DNA of 64,000 nucleotides from Nemertoderma westbladi (Eukaryota > Xenacoelomorpha > Nemertodermatida > Nemertodermatidae), in assembly GCA_032718475.1 (NCBI GenBank), contig JAUCBJ010007246.1, positions 35,570 through 99,569 of the forward strand, written 5' to 3'. A program made the position numbers and the translations under genes. The notes beneath the pieces were generated by a model. It saw only the letters and a program-made list of their open reading frames with translations, was not told where the DNA came from and ran no database searches. Positions within the stretch are counted from its first letter, which is position 1. The number at the start of each line of letters is the position of its first letter. This document shows, piece by piece, positions 1 to 11,352 of the stretch.

Positions 1-1029
1 CAAAGTGCTATTGTTAAGTCACAAGTATTTCTACACCACCCCTCCCCTTGTCACAAATTGTCACAAAATTGGAACCCCCCCCCTCCCTTCGACCGTGACA
101 TCATTTTTGCACGGCCCCTTACAAGTCACTGAAGTAAGCGTTGAGCAAATATTTTCCGGCCTCAGGTTCCTTTTGGATGAACCCCATCTTCGGTTGAGCA
201 CCGATATTATTGACGCAGTCATGCTACTGCGGTGCAATACTTAGTTAGGACATTAGATCGCGAGAGGCAGATATGGAATCCTGCCTCTGAACTCTATTTA
301 CTTATTTATTTGTTGGGAATTATTTGTAGTTATGCACTCAAACTTTCTAGAACAACCGAATAATCACGCGGTGACATACTGGACATAGGGGGCCTACTGG
401 AAATACATAGTAAATGTATGGCATAGGGAGATACTGAGAAATATTGTCACACTGCGATATAAAGCTGGGAAATATGTCGCCCTGGCGATTTGGTAGTGCG
501 AAATTAATTCCACACAAATAAATAAAATGTTATTATTATTTTCCTTATAATAAACTATGAATTTATTAATCTTGAAATTAACTCAGAAATTTTGTGAGTT
601 GAAACTCAGCACGATAATTATTGTGTTCTAGAACTCTGTATTTAGTCGCCTTCCCGATTTGTCGAATTTTAATAGTGTCGCTGGAACTCTAAACAGATGA
701 ATTTGTTGAGTCCTCAAACTATTATTTAGGTCATGTATCATACAGTTTAGATTATGTAGTTTATGTGGTTTTTGTGTTGTTGTATTTGTTAAGCAGCCTA
801 TACTGAAGAAGTGCGCTGTAGAATTAACTTTTGGCAATATTGATAGGGGGACTTCATCATAAATAAGAGGAGAAGCCAGGAAGCTGAAGACCGTGTACAG
901 ACAAATGAAAAAAAAAAAAAAACAAAAAAAAAAGCTATATATTGAATTAGCTAGAACGTGCAAGTGAGAGTGAACGTTTTTTGCCGAAAGATTTACTTTT
1001 TGTCCAAAATGATTGCTTGGTAGCTAAAA
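1..1029. other. Non-coding stretch, no gene seen
   Basis: No ORF here looks coding. A C-rich piece lies at about 36-120 and a nearly pure A tract at 908-933. The rest is AT-rich with no recognised repeat. The short ORFs on either strand match nothing I know and have no splice context. Confidence 0.5.
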
Positions 1030-1195
1030 CAAATATTACGCTATTACGTTACGGTTTACGGAAAAAATATACACTAAAATTACGTTACGGTATTGAAAAA
1101 GCTATTTCGTTACGGTTTATGTTATGGAAAAATATCGAGCTACGGTATTCCTGAAAAGATACCGACCGTAACGTAACGTAATAACATCCTTGTTG
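1030..1195. mobile_element. Small hAT-like MITE with imperfect inverted ends
   Basis: The left part contains TATTACGTTACGG-type sequence. The right end, read on the minus strand, gives CAAGGATGTTATTACGTTA followed by the same motif, so the piece is an imperfect inverted repeat of about 165 bp. The CAAGGATGT end resembles the CAGGGATG-type ends common among hAT-derived MITEs; that assignment is inference. It directly abuts a LINE fragment on its right. No clear target duplication is visible. Confidence 0.45.
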
Positions 1196-1815
1196 GAGTT
1201 AATAAAAAGAACGAACAACCCTAGAAGCAGCCTTTTATAATGAGTTGAAGGAGCCATTGGGTTTCCACTAGTGTTTCTGTGAGTACTCCAAAGTCATCAT
1301 CAAAGTCTATATCAGTCAGGTGCTTGGCTGGCTTTCCTCAACTTCAGAAGCCAGAAGGAGGCGTTACCATCACATTCTCATCATTATGATGATCTAAGGA
1401 CATACATAGAATATAGTCCACCACAAAGAGATTCCACAGAGTGTTAGGTTAGGTTAGGTTAAAGTCAGAGTGTTAGGTTGCCCTTCTTGGGCAGTATCAC
1501 CAGCTTATCTGTTTTCGTTTCTCGTAGGACTCTCTTTGTTCTGTTCATGTATATTATGATGGGCTAAATGAGCTCCAAACAGTGTGGTATTTTAAAGACC
1601 TCAGGGGGCATACCATCTACTCGACTGGCATAATTGGTGTTAATCAGTATAGGAGATATCGCCAATGGAAATATCAGGGAGTACAGACTCAGATACTTTT
1701 TCTTCTACAAAGTTATCAAGCAATACCCTGTCATTTTGAGGAGGTTTTCAAAGTGGACCTTCCCAACTATGAGGTGATCAGCTGGTGATTATGCCTTACA
1801 TTAGTGGTTGGTTGG
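1193..1815 (-). mobile_element. RTE-like LINE fragment (copy a), internally deleted
   Basis: On the minus strand this matches the reverse-transcriptase part of the intact LINE at 31701-35181. 1193-1432 corresponds to about 32414-32645, and 1461-1815 to about 33068-33450, so roughly 400 bp are missing in between. The deletion junction (1440-1475) carries a small expansion of GTTAGG units. Both reading frame and sequence have decayed, so this is an old dead copy. Confidence 0.8.
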
Positions 1816-2892
1816 CTTTTGACGCGATACTCACTGTAAAGTAAAAGGTTCATCCTCCCATAAATAGGAGTGACCACCTATATTTTTAAGCTGCAGGACT
1901 TAATTTATCAATATGTCTTACAAAACAGTTCTTTTAAAATACTGCCTGCACATTACAAGGCAAATATGGCATTCCCCATTGATTGCTGGCCTGAGTGAAA
2001 ATGCATATAGGATATATTCATAACTCAGGCATACAGGATGTTAATCCCACTTACAGTGAAGTGATCCCATCTCATTAATCGTCTTCCTGTCTCTATCGAG
2101 TATTTTCGAGATATATTTTCCACAAATGCCATCCTATTTACTTTTACCATGAAGATGGATGCAGCCATTAATTAGTAAGGGCGATATTTCTAAGTACTCG
2201 GACTCTGTAAAGTGGTAGATAACACGTTTGTTTGGAGAATCGGCATACGTTTCAGGTAAAAAAAGTCCCTGGGAAGCTAACCTAATCTATGCTAATATAG
2301 TTAATGTATAATTAATATGATCGTATTATTATTTATTCCATCTCCATGAATGGCTCCATAGTAAACACCATACTAATAATATATTAACACAATAATAATA
2401 TTTCAAAGACAAATTAATAACTAGGGAGACAATTTCACTCTCTGTAAAGCAGAGTAAAGTACTGATTATCTGATCCAAACATATCTTTATTAGATGTTGT
2501 AATACATATGAATAATACATATATAGATACAAATAATTATATTTTTAGAGTTAAACTTTCGTAAGTTGTCCTGAGCATAACAACTACACATCTTAATTTG
2601 ATTTTGAAGTCATTGGAGAGATAGAAATGATACACATTTAATCAGCATCAAGATAATGATTGATGGAATATTGATGGCCTAGCCTGGCCATTAGTCCTAC
2701 TGCAGCTTATTATTAGGCCATTATCAGTGGACGCAAATCCATTTATTATGGTACACATGCACATAAAAAGTATCGTAAAGACACTATGAATTGCTTGAAA
2801 TACAAGTCTGGAACACTGCAAGATACTTCTACTTATTTATTTGGTAGCATGACCAGACCATCCATAATATTTACTTATGAATAAAGTACACA
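1816..2892. other. AT-rich stretch with no identified feature
   Basis: Scanned on both strands. The ORFs are short and low-complexity (Tyr/Leu/Ile-rich translations of AT-rich DNA), with no splice-bounded coding segment and no repeat shared with the rest of the window that I could find. Confidence 0.45.
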
Positions 2893-3040
2893 ATAACAAA
2901 ACAAACCAATGTTTCAACTCAAACGTTGAACCATCATCAGGGTAATTTAAATGAAGGAACTGAGTACTAAAATAGTGTCTAAGCAATAAGGTTTACAATA
3001 ATTCCTAAATAAAACCAAAACTTGACTAGATAGTTATATT
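2893..3040 (+). repeat. Left arm of a 140-bp inverted repeat
   Basis: This segment reappears inverted at 6195-6345 with good similarity over about 140 bp. Shared words include AAACCAATGTTTCA, GAACTGAGTACTAAAA / GAACAGAGTACTAAAA and ATTCCTAAATA. The two arms flank a mariner-like relic and a LINE. They could be long terminal inverted repeats of the enclosing element, or two copies of one MITE. Confidence 0.65.
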
Positions 3041-3471
3041 ATAAATACAGGAGGGTTCATTTAAATTTGTCGCTACTTTGATTGTTAATATCTCATCGAC
3101 ATATTTGTTCCATATATAATTTTGGTCTTCTTGGAAAGCTAATACATACATTAACTTAAACTTTCCATATGTCCGAATTTGTATTGTTGCCATGGTGACT
3201 AATTATCACTGATACATTTTGCTACCAATTTGAGTACATTCATTCGTTTATTTTGCCTTATACATCTAAATGTTATCTAAATTAAATTAAATAGAATAAA
3301 TATTAAATTGAATATTTAACAACCATGTACAAATAATAAATAACGATCTAACGAACTAAAACTACTCTTTAGTAATACATAAAATGTTTCTGCACTTAAA
3401 TGTTTCACAATTAAGGGCTGTAAATTTAAACATGTCCACTGCAATTCAATCGTACTCTATGCAGCCGAGAC
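3041..3471 (-). mobile_element. 3' end of a mariner-like element
   Basis: Read on minus, this runs from the breakpoint of an inserted LINE (3472) to a terminus near 3055 ending in ACCCTCCTGTAT, which resembles the CCCTGTAT-type ends of many mariner-like elements. The segment is AT-rich with no intact ORF. It is probably the downstream remainder of the transposase gene seen at 5506-6085, separated from it by LINE copy b. The assignment rests on position and the terminal motif. Confidence 0.45.
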
Positions 3472-5505
3472 ATTGTCCTTCAAGATGCGTCTCAAGAAAG
3501 TGATGGGCACCATGCTTATTCGCTCCATGAGGCCTCCAAAGCATAAGATTATGCACTGGATGGTCCTCACGGCGGAAGCAATGTCCTGCAAAGTGGAGGC
3601 AGTTCCATTCAAGTGTTAAGATAGGGGAGACTAATGGAACGCCTCCAATGTTGTATAGAGTCTAATTGGAGATGTGTTCATTGTACGTGACACAATGAAC
3701 CTGGTGCAGCATTCTTGTGAAAGTGCCATCCAGAGATTTGGTATCCTCTGCAGTTAGAACCCAGCATGGACTCCCATGGATGCCATAAATAATCGACCTT
3801 AAGGTTCTGTTTTATTCTATGGGATTTCCAAATCCTGGACAGACATTTAATGCTGCCCATGCCTTCCCCTTACATATCCGAAGGTCTTGACTCTGACTTT
3901 CTGATCCATGGTCCCAAGTAGCAGAAGTCACCCATGTGCCCAATCAAGCAAGCCGTCTTTAGAGGGCTTATCCCCTTACGAACACACATTTCTTTAGGGC
4001 TGTCTAGCTTGACTGTCATGATTTTGGTCTTCTTGAAATTTACAAAAAGACCAACACAAGAAGCAACCTGCTCCAATGAGCTGAGGTGCCTTTGGGCCCT
4101 CTAGTGATTCTGACAGTAACCCTAAGTCATCAGCAAAGTCTAGATCAGTAAGGTACTTTGCTGGATTTCATCTACTTTTTGTTTCAGCAGAAAATCACCC
4201 CATCTTTATTAAGATGGTCTAAGGACATGCGTAGAACATAATCAACCACAATTACGAATAAGAATAGTGCAAGTGTGTCACCCTGAAGGACTTCCCATAA
4301 GACTTGGAATGGATCTGTGTCACCATCAGCAGTAGTCACAAATGTTACGTTACGATGGTTGTGGAACCATCATACAGTGATCTGATAGCTGCAATAATTT
4401 CCTCAGGAATCCCATATGCTGCCAGCATGCTGAACATACGTGGTTGAGAGACTGAGTCAAAGGCTTTAAAGAAGTCGACAAAGATAATAGCCAGTTGTTT
4501 GTCTTTCTTTATCTATAACTCTTTGATTATCTGCCTATGTGCCAGAATAGGCTCCATGGTCCCACAACCTTTACGGAACCCATTTTGGTAACCGCGTAAC
4601 AGTCTCTCAACAGGATCCCTGATGCGATTTAATAGAATTCTGTTGTATAGCTTTACAGCAATCGAGATTAATGAGATTCCATGAAGAGATCCATGGGTTG
4701 TTGTTAGGTTGCCTTTCTTTGGGACTGGGACCAACTTATTTGTTTTCAGTTCTTGAGGAACTCTCTTTGTCCTATACACGTCCACAATAATAGGATGAAT
4801 GAGCTCCAAGCACTCAGGAATTTTAAAGACCTCAGAGGGCATGTCATCTACTCCACTGGCACGATTGGTCTTGATGCTCCTAGCTGCTGTCTTGATTTCA
4901 GCAAAGGACATATCACCAATGGAGATATCTGTGAGCGCAGACTCAGATACATGATGCACTAAAAGTTATCAGGCAATACCCTGTCATTCTTTAGAATCTT
5001 CTCAAACTGGTCCTTCCAACTGGACATTCAGCTGGAGATTCAGCCTTAACCTTGCTTGGTGGTTGGTTGTGTGACAGGGAGGGTGTCACAATTGAGTCAG
5101 ATATGGAGCCCATCACCCATACCTACTCTGAAGCACATCTACCATTGGCTATGCCACTCATCTGCTGGGCCATGTCCTGTACCCCTGCTGCCAGATGCAG
5201 GTCACAGTGGTCACAGGTGCACATAAGAGATGAATGGACGCTACTCTTGACCAGCCATTGGTGGATTACCATCTGCATGGTCAGGTTATATACCCCTGCA
5301 GCCGAGTAGTATATGGGTCCTTAACTCAGGACCAAGGGTGTTACTATCCCAGAACGAAGGAGGTCCTAGTTACGCCCTTATTATTACGCCCTTAGATTAT
5401 GCCCTTATTACGAGGATCTATGCAGCCACAGGTGGCACCTCCTTTATGCTGCATGGAGGTGGCAAGTTTTTTTGAATCAATGACACAGAATACCTGACCT
5501 GACAG
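3472..5505 (-). mobile_element. RTE-like LINE (copy b) with internal deletion
   Basis: On minus this starts with the family 5' UTR (5505 down to about 5060; same sequence as 23883-24300). It then jumps to the RT region: bases around 5040-5050 join 5' UTR sequence (equivalent to about 35045) to sequence equivalent to about 33440. About 1.6 kb covering the endonuclease and linker are absent. The remainder runs to a 3' break at 3472 (equivalent to about 31845), so the GTA tail is missing. The RT stretch at 4513-4959 is open for 148 codons, but the ORF as a whole is disrupted. It sits inside a mariner-like transposase gene. Confidence 0.85.
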
Positions 5506-6085
5506 ATTTTTTTCAAAAAGCAACATAGATTTTCAAAATCATGCCTTCTAACATACTCTACGAGATAGAGAAGGTTCCTCATCAGTTCCCTAATGAGGAG
5601 GAGCTCCATCCTGCTGTAAGGCAACGTGTCTAACATGCGACCCAAGTCAGGGAATCAAGAATGATTGCAGCATATCTAGGTAACTAGGAAGAATGGTCCC
5701 AATAGTTTAGTCCCACTTAAAGCCAACCCGACAGTAATTACTAACAGGGGAATCTCTAATGATCTCACATATCTCATGGGGGTATTCTGTCCCCCATATT
5801 TGATAATTGTGAGGATTCACATGGCCACTCAGATGAAACATAGCTTCATCACTAAAGAAAACTGACTGTGGATCCCTACCATGTAAAAAACTAAGAAATT
5901 GTTCCGCTGCAGCAGCTCGTTTGGGATGATCATATTGTGTTCAGGCATCAAGGACTTTGTAAGTGTGGAATTTCAATTTCTTTGTAATGTTTGTGGACTC
6001 ACCCTAGACTCAGACCCACTGATAAAGACACACATCGTATGCAAGTCTCTGGATTTTGAGTTAAAAGTGTCTGACCTGTAGATAA
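5506..6085 (-). pseudogene. Mariner/Tc1-type DDE transposase relic
   Basis: Reading minus from about 6085, recognisable pieces follow in order: KKLKFHTYKVL, then FFSDEAMFHLSGHVNPHN (the first catalytic Asp lies in the SDEA motif), then IWG, then QQDGAPPH (second catalytic Asp in QDGAPPH). These are signature blocks of mariner/Tc1-like transposases. Frameshifts and stops (for example directly after QQDGAPPH) break the frame. The C-terminal part is cut off by LINE copy b at 5505. A cut-and-paste transposase when intact; dead here. Confidence 0.8.
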
Positions 6086-6194
6086 CTTGTCACTAGATAC
6101 TGAAGGATGTGTGTATTAGAGTAGTAGTAGTCCTGAAATAGGTGTTACTGTAAATTAGGTCATTTATGTACTGGTGTTAGTTACTGCTGTTCTG

Positions 6195-6345
6195 TATAAT
6201 AATGTGATTATTAATTCAAGTTTCGGTTATATTTAGGAATGCTTGTCAACTTTATTACATAGACTATGTTTTAGTACTCTGTTCCTTTATCTATGGATTA
6301 CGTTTGAGATGAAACATTGGTTTGATTTATTATCATATATACTTT
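6195..6345 (-). repeat. Right arm of a 140-bp inverted repeat
   Basis: Inverted counterpart of 2893-3040, separated from it by about 3.15 kb holding the mariner-like relic and LINE copy b. The alignment has a few short indels, so both arms have been diverging for some time. Confidence 0.65.
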
Positions 6346-6893
6346 TAGTAATGAATAATACGAAACTTTGAGATGTTGCTTTTGCAGTTGCTTTTATATT
6401 ATTGGTACGATTTCCCTAACTCGTTCTATTCCTTTAGGAGTTGATGAATATGTTGATTAAATAATACGAAAGTATGTCAGTGCCTTATTTCTAAGATTCG
6501 TAGTTGAATTAGAATGCTAATATATTTCTGTCCTAGGGCTTCCTTCCATCAGGGTAACAAATTATATTCAAAACACAGGATATCTACAACTCGCTTTTGT
6601 TATCATGCTACTCTTTATTAGTCCTGAGTCGTCCTGTATTATAATATGAAATAGCCATATATTATATTAATTCTTAGCAAAGTAACCCTCAAACCACTAT
6701 CATGTATGAAATATGTGAAAATGGTACCCAGTTTATTTACAAGATATTAGGAAATTGTTATTATGAATAAAAAAGGAAATGAGAGTCAGCAATCGAAAGA
6801 ATGAAATAGCCCACATTGTTGCCTTTTTGTTATATATAATATACTATTCAGAATTAATAGACTAATAAACCCCCTCTGTAATTGGCATTCAGC
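6346..6893. other. AT-rich stretch, nothing identified
   Basis: No coding signal on either strand and no repeat shared with other parts of the window was noticed. Confidence 0.4.
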
Positions 6894-7787
6894 ATGTCAC
6901 CTAAAGGGACATTTGTGAAGAGATATCTTTTTTAATAACACATACAAAACGTGTTGCCTAATACGTTTGAACCTGTTAGCAAAATACTGAGAAATCATCA
7001 CCCTTCCACAGTAGGTATTGGAGTATTGATGTAAAATGTTGGATTTGTTTTCAGTCTTTTGATAGCTAATTATTTTTTATTGTTAGTTTTAAAATCTATT
7101 TTTATAAATGGATACAGTTCCGAAAGTATATAAGTAAAGTATATGTACTGTAAGATCTATAATCTAAAAGTATCCGAAAGTATATAAGAATCTGCTTGTT
7201 GAAGAATTAGTAAAGATTTAATCATTAGCACAGAATTTAATGGACTCTGATATGTTAATAAATAAGTGACTGACATGTTTTGGAACAAAAATAATTATTT
7301 TAGAACTTTAAATGTAATAAATTTAGAACATGTTCTGGAATTTACAAAAAATAGCAAAATAATGCTAATATAAAAATTACAAAATTTTAAAAATGTAGAT
7401 ACTTAGTTTCGGATCTGTACCCATCATAAAAAAAACCTTCATAAAAATAGATTTTAAAACTAACATTAAAAAATAATTAGCTATCAAAAGAGTGAAAGCA
7501 AATCCAAAATTTACATCAATACTACAATACCTTCTGTGTAAGGGTGATTTCACAGGATTTTATTAACACGTTCGAAGGAATTGGGTAACATGTTCGAACG
7601 TGTCCGTAACACATGCGAAAGTGATAGTAACACGTGCAAACATGATAGGTAACACATTCAAACGTATTAGTTAACAGGTTCGAATTCGAACGTGTTTGTA
7701 ACACATGGTGAAAGTAGTAATAACATGTTCCAACGAACGTACTATTAAAAATATATATCTCTTCACAATGTCGCTTTAGGGGCTCCA
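6894..7787. repeat. Foldback (palindromic) element, about 0.9 kb
   Basis: The ends are inverted copies. The left reads CCTAAAGGGACATTTGTGAA and the right, reversed, CCTAAAGCGACATTGTGAA, followed on both sides by GAGATAT. A second block (7005-7110 against 7435-7530) is a long inverted repeat including TAGCTAATTATTTTTTA. The right arm (7555-7745) also holds about eight diverged tandem units built on TAACACGTTCGAAC, fewer in the left arm. The spacer (7110-7433) is AT-rich and non-coding. This is a non-autonomous foldback/MITE-like transposon; its superfamily is unclear. Confidence 0.75.
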
Positions 7788-8247
7788 TAGCATGCTAATC
7801 AAAGAGGATATTTATTACTAGTCAATGCCTAACTAATAATGGTAAGTAAGCAGTGATATATTTTGTGAATGACTACTCAGACATCAGACAGGATAACAAT
7901 TGATTGAAGTATTTTGTAGTGATGTTGTGTAGGCCTGTCCGAATTTCTTATTAATAATTTCAATATAACTTCATTATGGAACCACTGCTATGTTGAGAAT
8001 GTCTACCACTTTATCCTAAAATTCAATGATGTACTCTTTATTTACCTATACCTGTCACTCCGTTAGTAAATTTTACTATTGTAGAATTTATTTGGATAAT
8101 GAAATGACCATAAATATATATGTGACTTGTAGATTGATTACTATCGTTCATTAATAAAAAATAAAAAAATTCAGATGGCATTTGGACGATTCCTATTAAT
8201 TAGTGTGATTTGTGTGTATTATTTCATCCTAATTAATTACTACTTAC
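7788..8247. other. Non-coding AT-rich DNA downstream of an exon
   Basis: This lies 3' of the minus-strand exon at 8248-8579 and would be intronic to it. Beyond the GTAAGT donor at 8242-8247 (minus), no feature is seen. Confidence 0.4.
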
Positions 8248-8579
8248 TTGTTTTTCGATTCGCCTCCAGTCATTAGCCTTCTAACAGCAGTTGCTTTCCT
8301 AACCACCCTGTTCCACTGTGCCACCGGTTTTCCCTTCTGTCCGCTTCTCATATTCGAGGCATTAATCTCGGCTACCCCAGTCAGTCGACTGTTAGTGTCC
8401 CTGCTGGCCGAACTGGCAGTCCGGTGCAACTGTCCTGACTCCAGACCACCTGCTGTCGGGACATGCTGATGATAGTCTTCCGATTGGTACTTCCGACTCA
8501 GTTGACGTTGTCGTGGCCTTGGTGATACATTAATTGGCAGATGACTACTAGTCTCTGGGACCTTCATGAAAGACGTCAT
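8248..8579 (-). CDS. Coding exon of an unrecognised basic protein
   Basis: A 332-nt open exon, clearly richer in GC than its surroundings. It starts at ATG (8579-8577, minus) with an in-frame stop upstream. It ends ...AACAA followed by GTAAGT (8242-8247, minus), a consensus splice donor, leaving phase 2. The 110 codons are rich in Ser, Arg, Gln and Asn. A C-terminal amphipathic stretch, QWNRVVRKATAVRRLM, with Trp and spaced hydrophobics in a basic helix, would suit calmodulin or membrane binding, but that is inference. No family recognised. The following exon was not found and may lie beyond the window, or be hidden in the repeat-rich DNA to the left. Without splicing the frame would stop one codon after the donor. 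Confidence 0.6.
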
Positions 8580-10170
8580 AGCAAATTGAGTTATATGTTA
8601 TATGTTATCATTTATCTATTAGCTAATCACATTAACATGCAAAAATATATAGCAATTTATTATTGATAAAAAAAATTTAATTTAAATAATATTTAAATAA
8701 GAAATTTGTTAAATCATTCTAAGTTTGTTTCTAATACTCCATTAAATTGTAATAAAAATCAAAAAGAATATGAAAGCAATGAAGCGACTGGTAGTTTCGG
8801 CTTTGTAGCGTTCCTTTTATAATAGGATCTCTCCCTAGGGAGAACCTGGCATTGGCGCGAATCCACAATGGGGATTAATGAGGCTGAGAACATAGCAGCA
8901 GCATTCAGTCCCTGATAATAAACCAGTTATTACATTGATACTGTATCTTCCTGTTTCACAAATGCTCTTATCACAAGATTTTAGAAAGCTTTACTTCACT
9001 CAAACTATTTTTCCAACGATTTGGATCGCTTTTATATGAAATATAAGGAGGCAGCCAGTGAGTTGTTAATGCAACCTCCTTACAGGAATCTAGTCCACAA
9101 GAGGTGGACAGATCAACCAATCACCTTTCTTCAACTCTAATCAGTATTAGCATTGTACAATTAATTAAATTCCATGAAGCTGGCAAGGCATTAACCATAA
9201 CAATGCATTAATTTTTAGAATTGAGTAATGGCAGGGTACATTTTCAATAATGCAATTCCTATTTGAAATGCATTAGGCGTTTAGTCTCTATTATATTAAT
9301 TGGTGTGCCAACTCATTCCAGTTACAAATGGCACTCCACCACCTTCTCACCAACAGCAGCTAGTATTTTTGAGATGAATAATGAAACATGTTGGGGTAGC
9401 TTCTATGGAATATGAATACTAATTCATCAGCCTGCAAGCAATGTCTATGACATTTTTTCTTATGGAGATAATTGATTTCACTTATACTGTTTTTGGACTA
9501 GTTACAATAAGGAATCATCTCACATGGAATAAGTAAAATCTACGAAAATGAAACTACATCAAAATAAAATTAATACAATTTGGAATACAGCAGAATGTGG
9601 CACCATTGCTGAGTTGATGGTTTCACTTTAACATTCACTCTCGTGAATATTGAATAAGATCCAACATGCGGAATAGGGGCGGATTAATCACCTCACATAG
9701 ACCAATTTCTTCAGTCGAGATTTCATCCACTCCAGAACCACTAAGAATGTGTATGGATAATCAATCACATGGTGTTGTTCGACATCTTTTATAATAATAT
9801 TAATCCATACTCTTTCTCTGATGATTTTTCTATGACTACGACTAAGATTAAAAAAACTAGGATTACTCGACGTTGCTAGTTTAGAGATTATGTTGTGAAC
9901 AAACAAAGACCACATTACAGACAGTTCAACCTTCAACTGAAATTTGCATTGTTATAATCAATTCCAAAAAGTACCAGGTAGTATTTCGAGTACAATAGCT
10001 ATATTGACATATCGGCCAACATAGCTCGGATACAATAACGGTTACCGTTACAATAACGGTTACAATACTGTTATATAAATATTCAATTAATCTGTATTAT
10101 CAAGACTTGAAGTTTAACTGATACTTCCCACAGATGAATATTATTAAAAAATATATTCCCCACAGGAACT
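8580..10170. other. Non-coding stretch upstream of the 8.2-kb exon
   Basis: Contains no convincing ORF. 8816-8900 is somewhat more GC-rich and could be regulatory sequence for the neighbouring minus-strand exon, but no core promoter element is clear. Around 10020-10078, short ATAACGGTTAC units repeat three times. The minus ORF at 9688-9936 has no recognisable domain and no good splice borders. Confidence 0.4.
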
Positions 10171-10606
10171 TGACACAGTATCAAGTACAATGCACACATC
10201 TTAAACCAGACAGTGTACAGCTTTGGAGGTGTCTCGCTGGTCCTCCTAAGCTTGAACAAGGCAGCCTCCACTTCTCAGGACATCGCTTTCGCTGTGAGGA
10301 CCAGCCTGTACATCTTGTGATTTGGCAGGCTCATGGAGAAAATAATCTCGGTGGACATCCTATGACTTTCTTGAAACGCCTCTTAAAGGACACTGGCCTT
10401 GAAGATGCGGATAATCTTCGGAAAAGGGGATAGGTAGTTGTGTGGCTGTACAATTATGTCAATAAGCTGGCATAGCATTCTTAATGGATGCTGTGCAGCA
10501 AGAAAATGTGGATTGCATGGTTGTGGCACAAATTTTGATAAGCCATCAAAGCATCTCAATGTGAAGCTTCAATGCAGCAGGCCGATTATACTGTAGTAGG
10601 AGTGCA
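10171..10606 (+). mobile_element. RTE-like LINE 3' fragment (copy c, long-UTR subfamily)
   Basis: On plus, this encodes the C-terminal block of the LINE protein (FSGHRFRCEDQPVH, then LKDTGLEDADNL), with several differences from the intact copy. After the stop region it carries an extra segment of about 80 bp (10490-10575) that the young copies lack but copies at 15.8 and 48.8 kb have. It ends near ATGCAGCAGGCCGATTATAC with a degenerate GTA tail. 5'-truncated. Old. Confidence 0.85.
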
Positions 10607-11342
10607 TCAGTTTTACATCATCACGCATACTGCATATTCAAGAAGAACTGCTGGATTTTATTTCGTAGCAGTTGTTTTTCAAAACAAGTGTTTATTTGTT
10701 TTAAAGTAGTATAGAGTGAGGGTCTCAGGTCATCATGGACAGTGGGGTGTACTTGAATGTACTAGCAGAACTCATTGTTCTAGAAATATTTGAACTGCTT
10801 GTCCTCCATCCCTCTGCATTATGGTTGCTACCACAAATCAGGCCACCACTGTGGAAATCCTATAAGTGAACACGATAAGAATGTGATTGACTATGTTTAA
10901 ATTCTCCATCAGTTATAATGTATATATTATATTTATAAACCACCACTGGTAAAAGGCGAAATAATCCCATTTAATATAAGTAGGGTTACCACACAAGATA
11001 TCATATATTGATGGAGAATGGGCTAACCCCATTAATCATTATATCCGCTAAGGGAGAATATTATATTTTCTAAAGGTTAATATTATATTCTCCAAGGGGT
11101 AATTGGTTTGATCTCTTGAATCGCTTGGAGGACTATTATTTGCCTATGTGAAGATAACATGTAGAGTATCTGATACTAAGGCTCATATACCCACTGCAGT
11201 TTTAATTTCTTTTTGATCCTTGATCAATGTTTTGTATTAACAACAACAACTGCATTAATGAATGACAGTTATAAGAAATTATAATTTACATAACAATAAT
11301 AATAAAAAAAACTAGTAGATAGCCAAACCTGCAAAATCACAT
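10607..11342. other. Non-coding stretch between two LINE fragments
   Basis: No ORF of note. 10930-11100 contains repeated ATATTATATTTTCT/ATATTATATTCTCC-like AT-rich words. No gene or shared repeat identified. Confidence 0.4.
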
Positions 11343-11352
11343 GATATAACAT

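Noticed and set aside
628-963. 111-codon minus ORF with a hydrophobic Phe-rich N-terminal part
   Set aside because: The hydrophobic stretch is the translation of a poly-A tract at 908-933; no splice or coding context.
4753-5309. Plus-strand ORFs over LINE copy b
   Set aside because: They are antisense shadows of the minus-strand LINE.
7522-7788. 88-codon minus ORF with CTYYHF-type repeats
   Set aside because: Translation of the TAACACGTTCGAAC tandem units in a foldback element.
9688-9936. 82-codon minus ORF
   Set aside because: No recognisable domain, ordinary AT-rich composition and no convincing splice sites.
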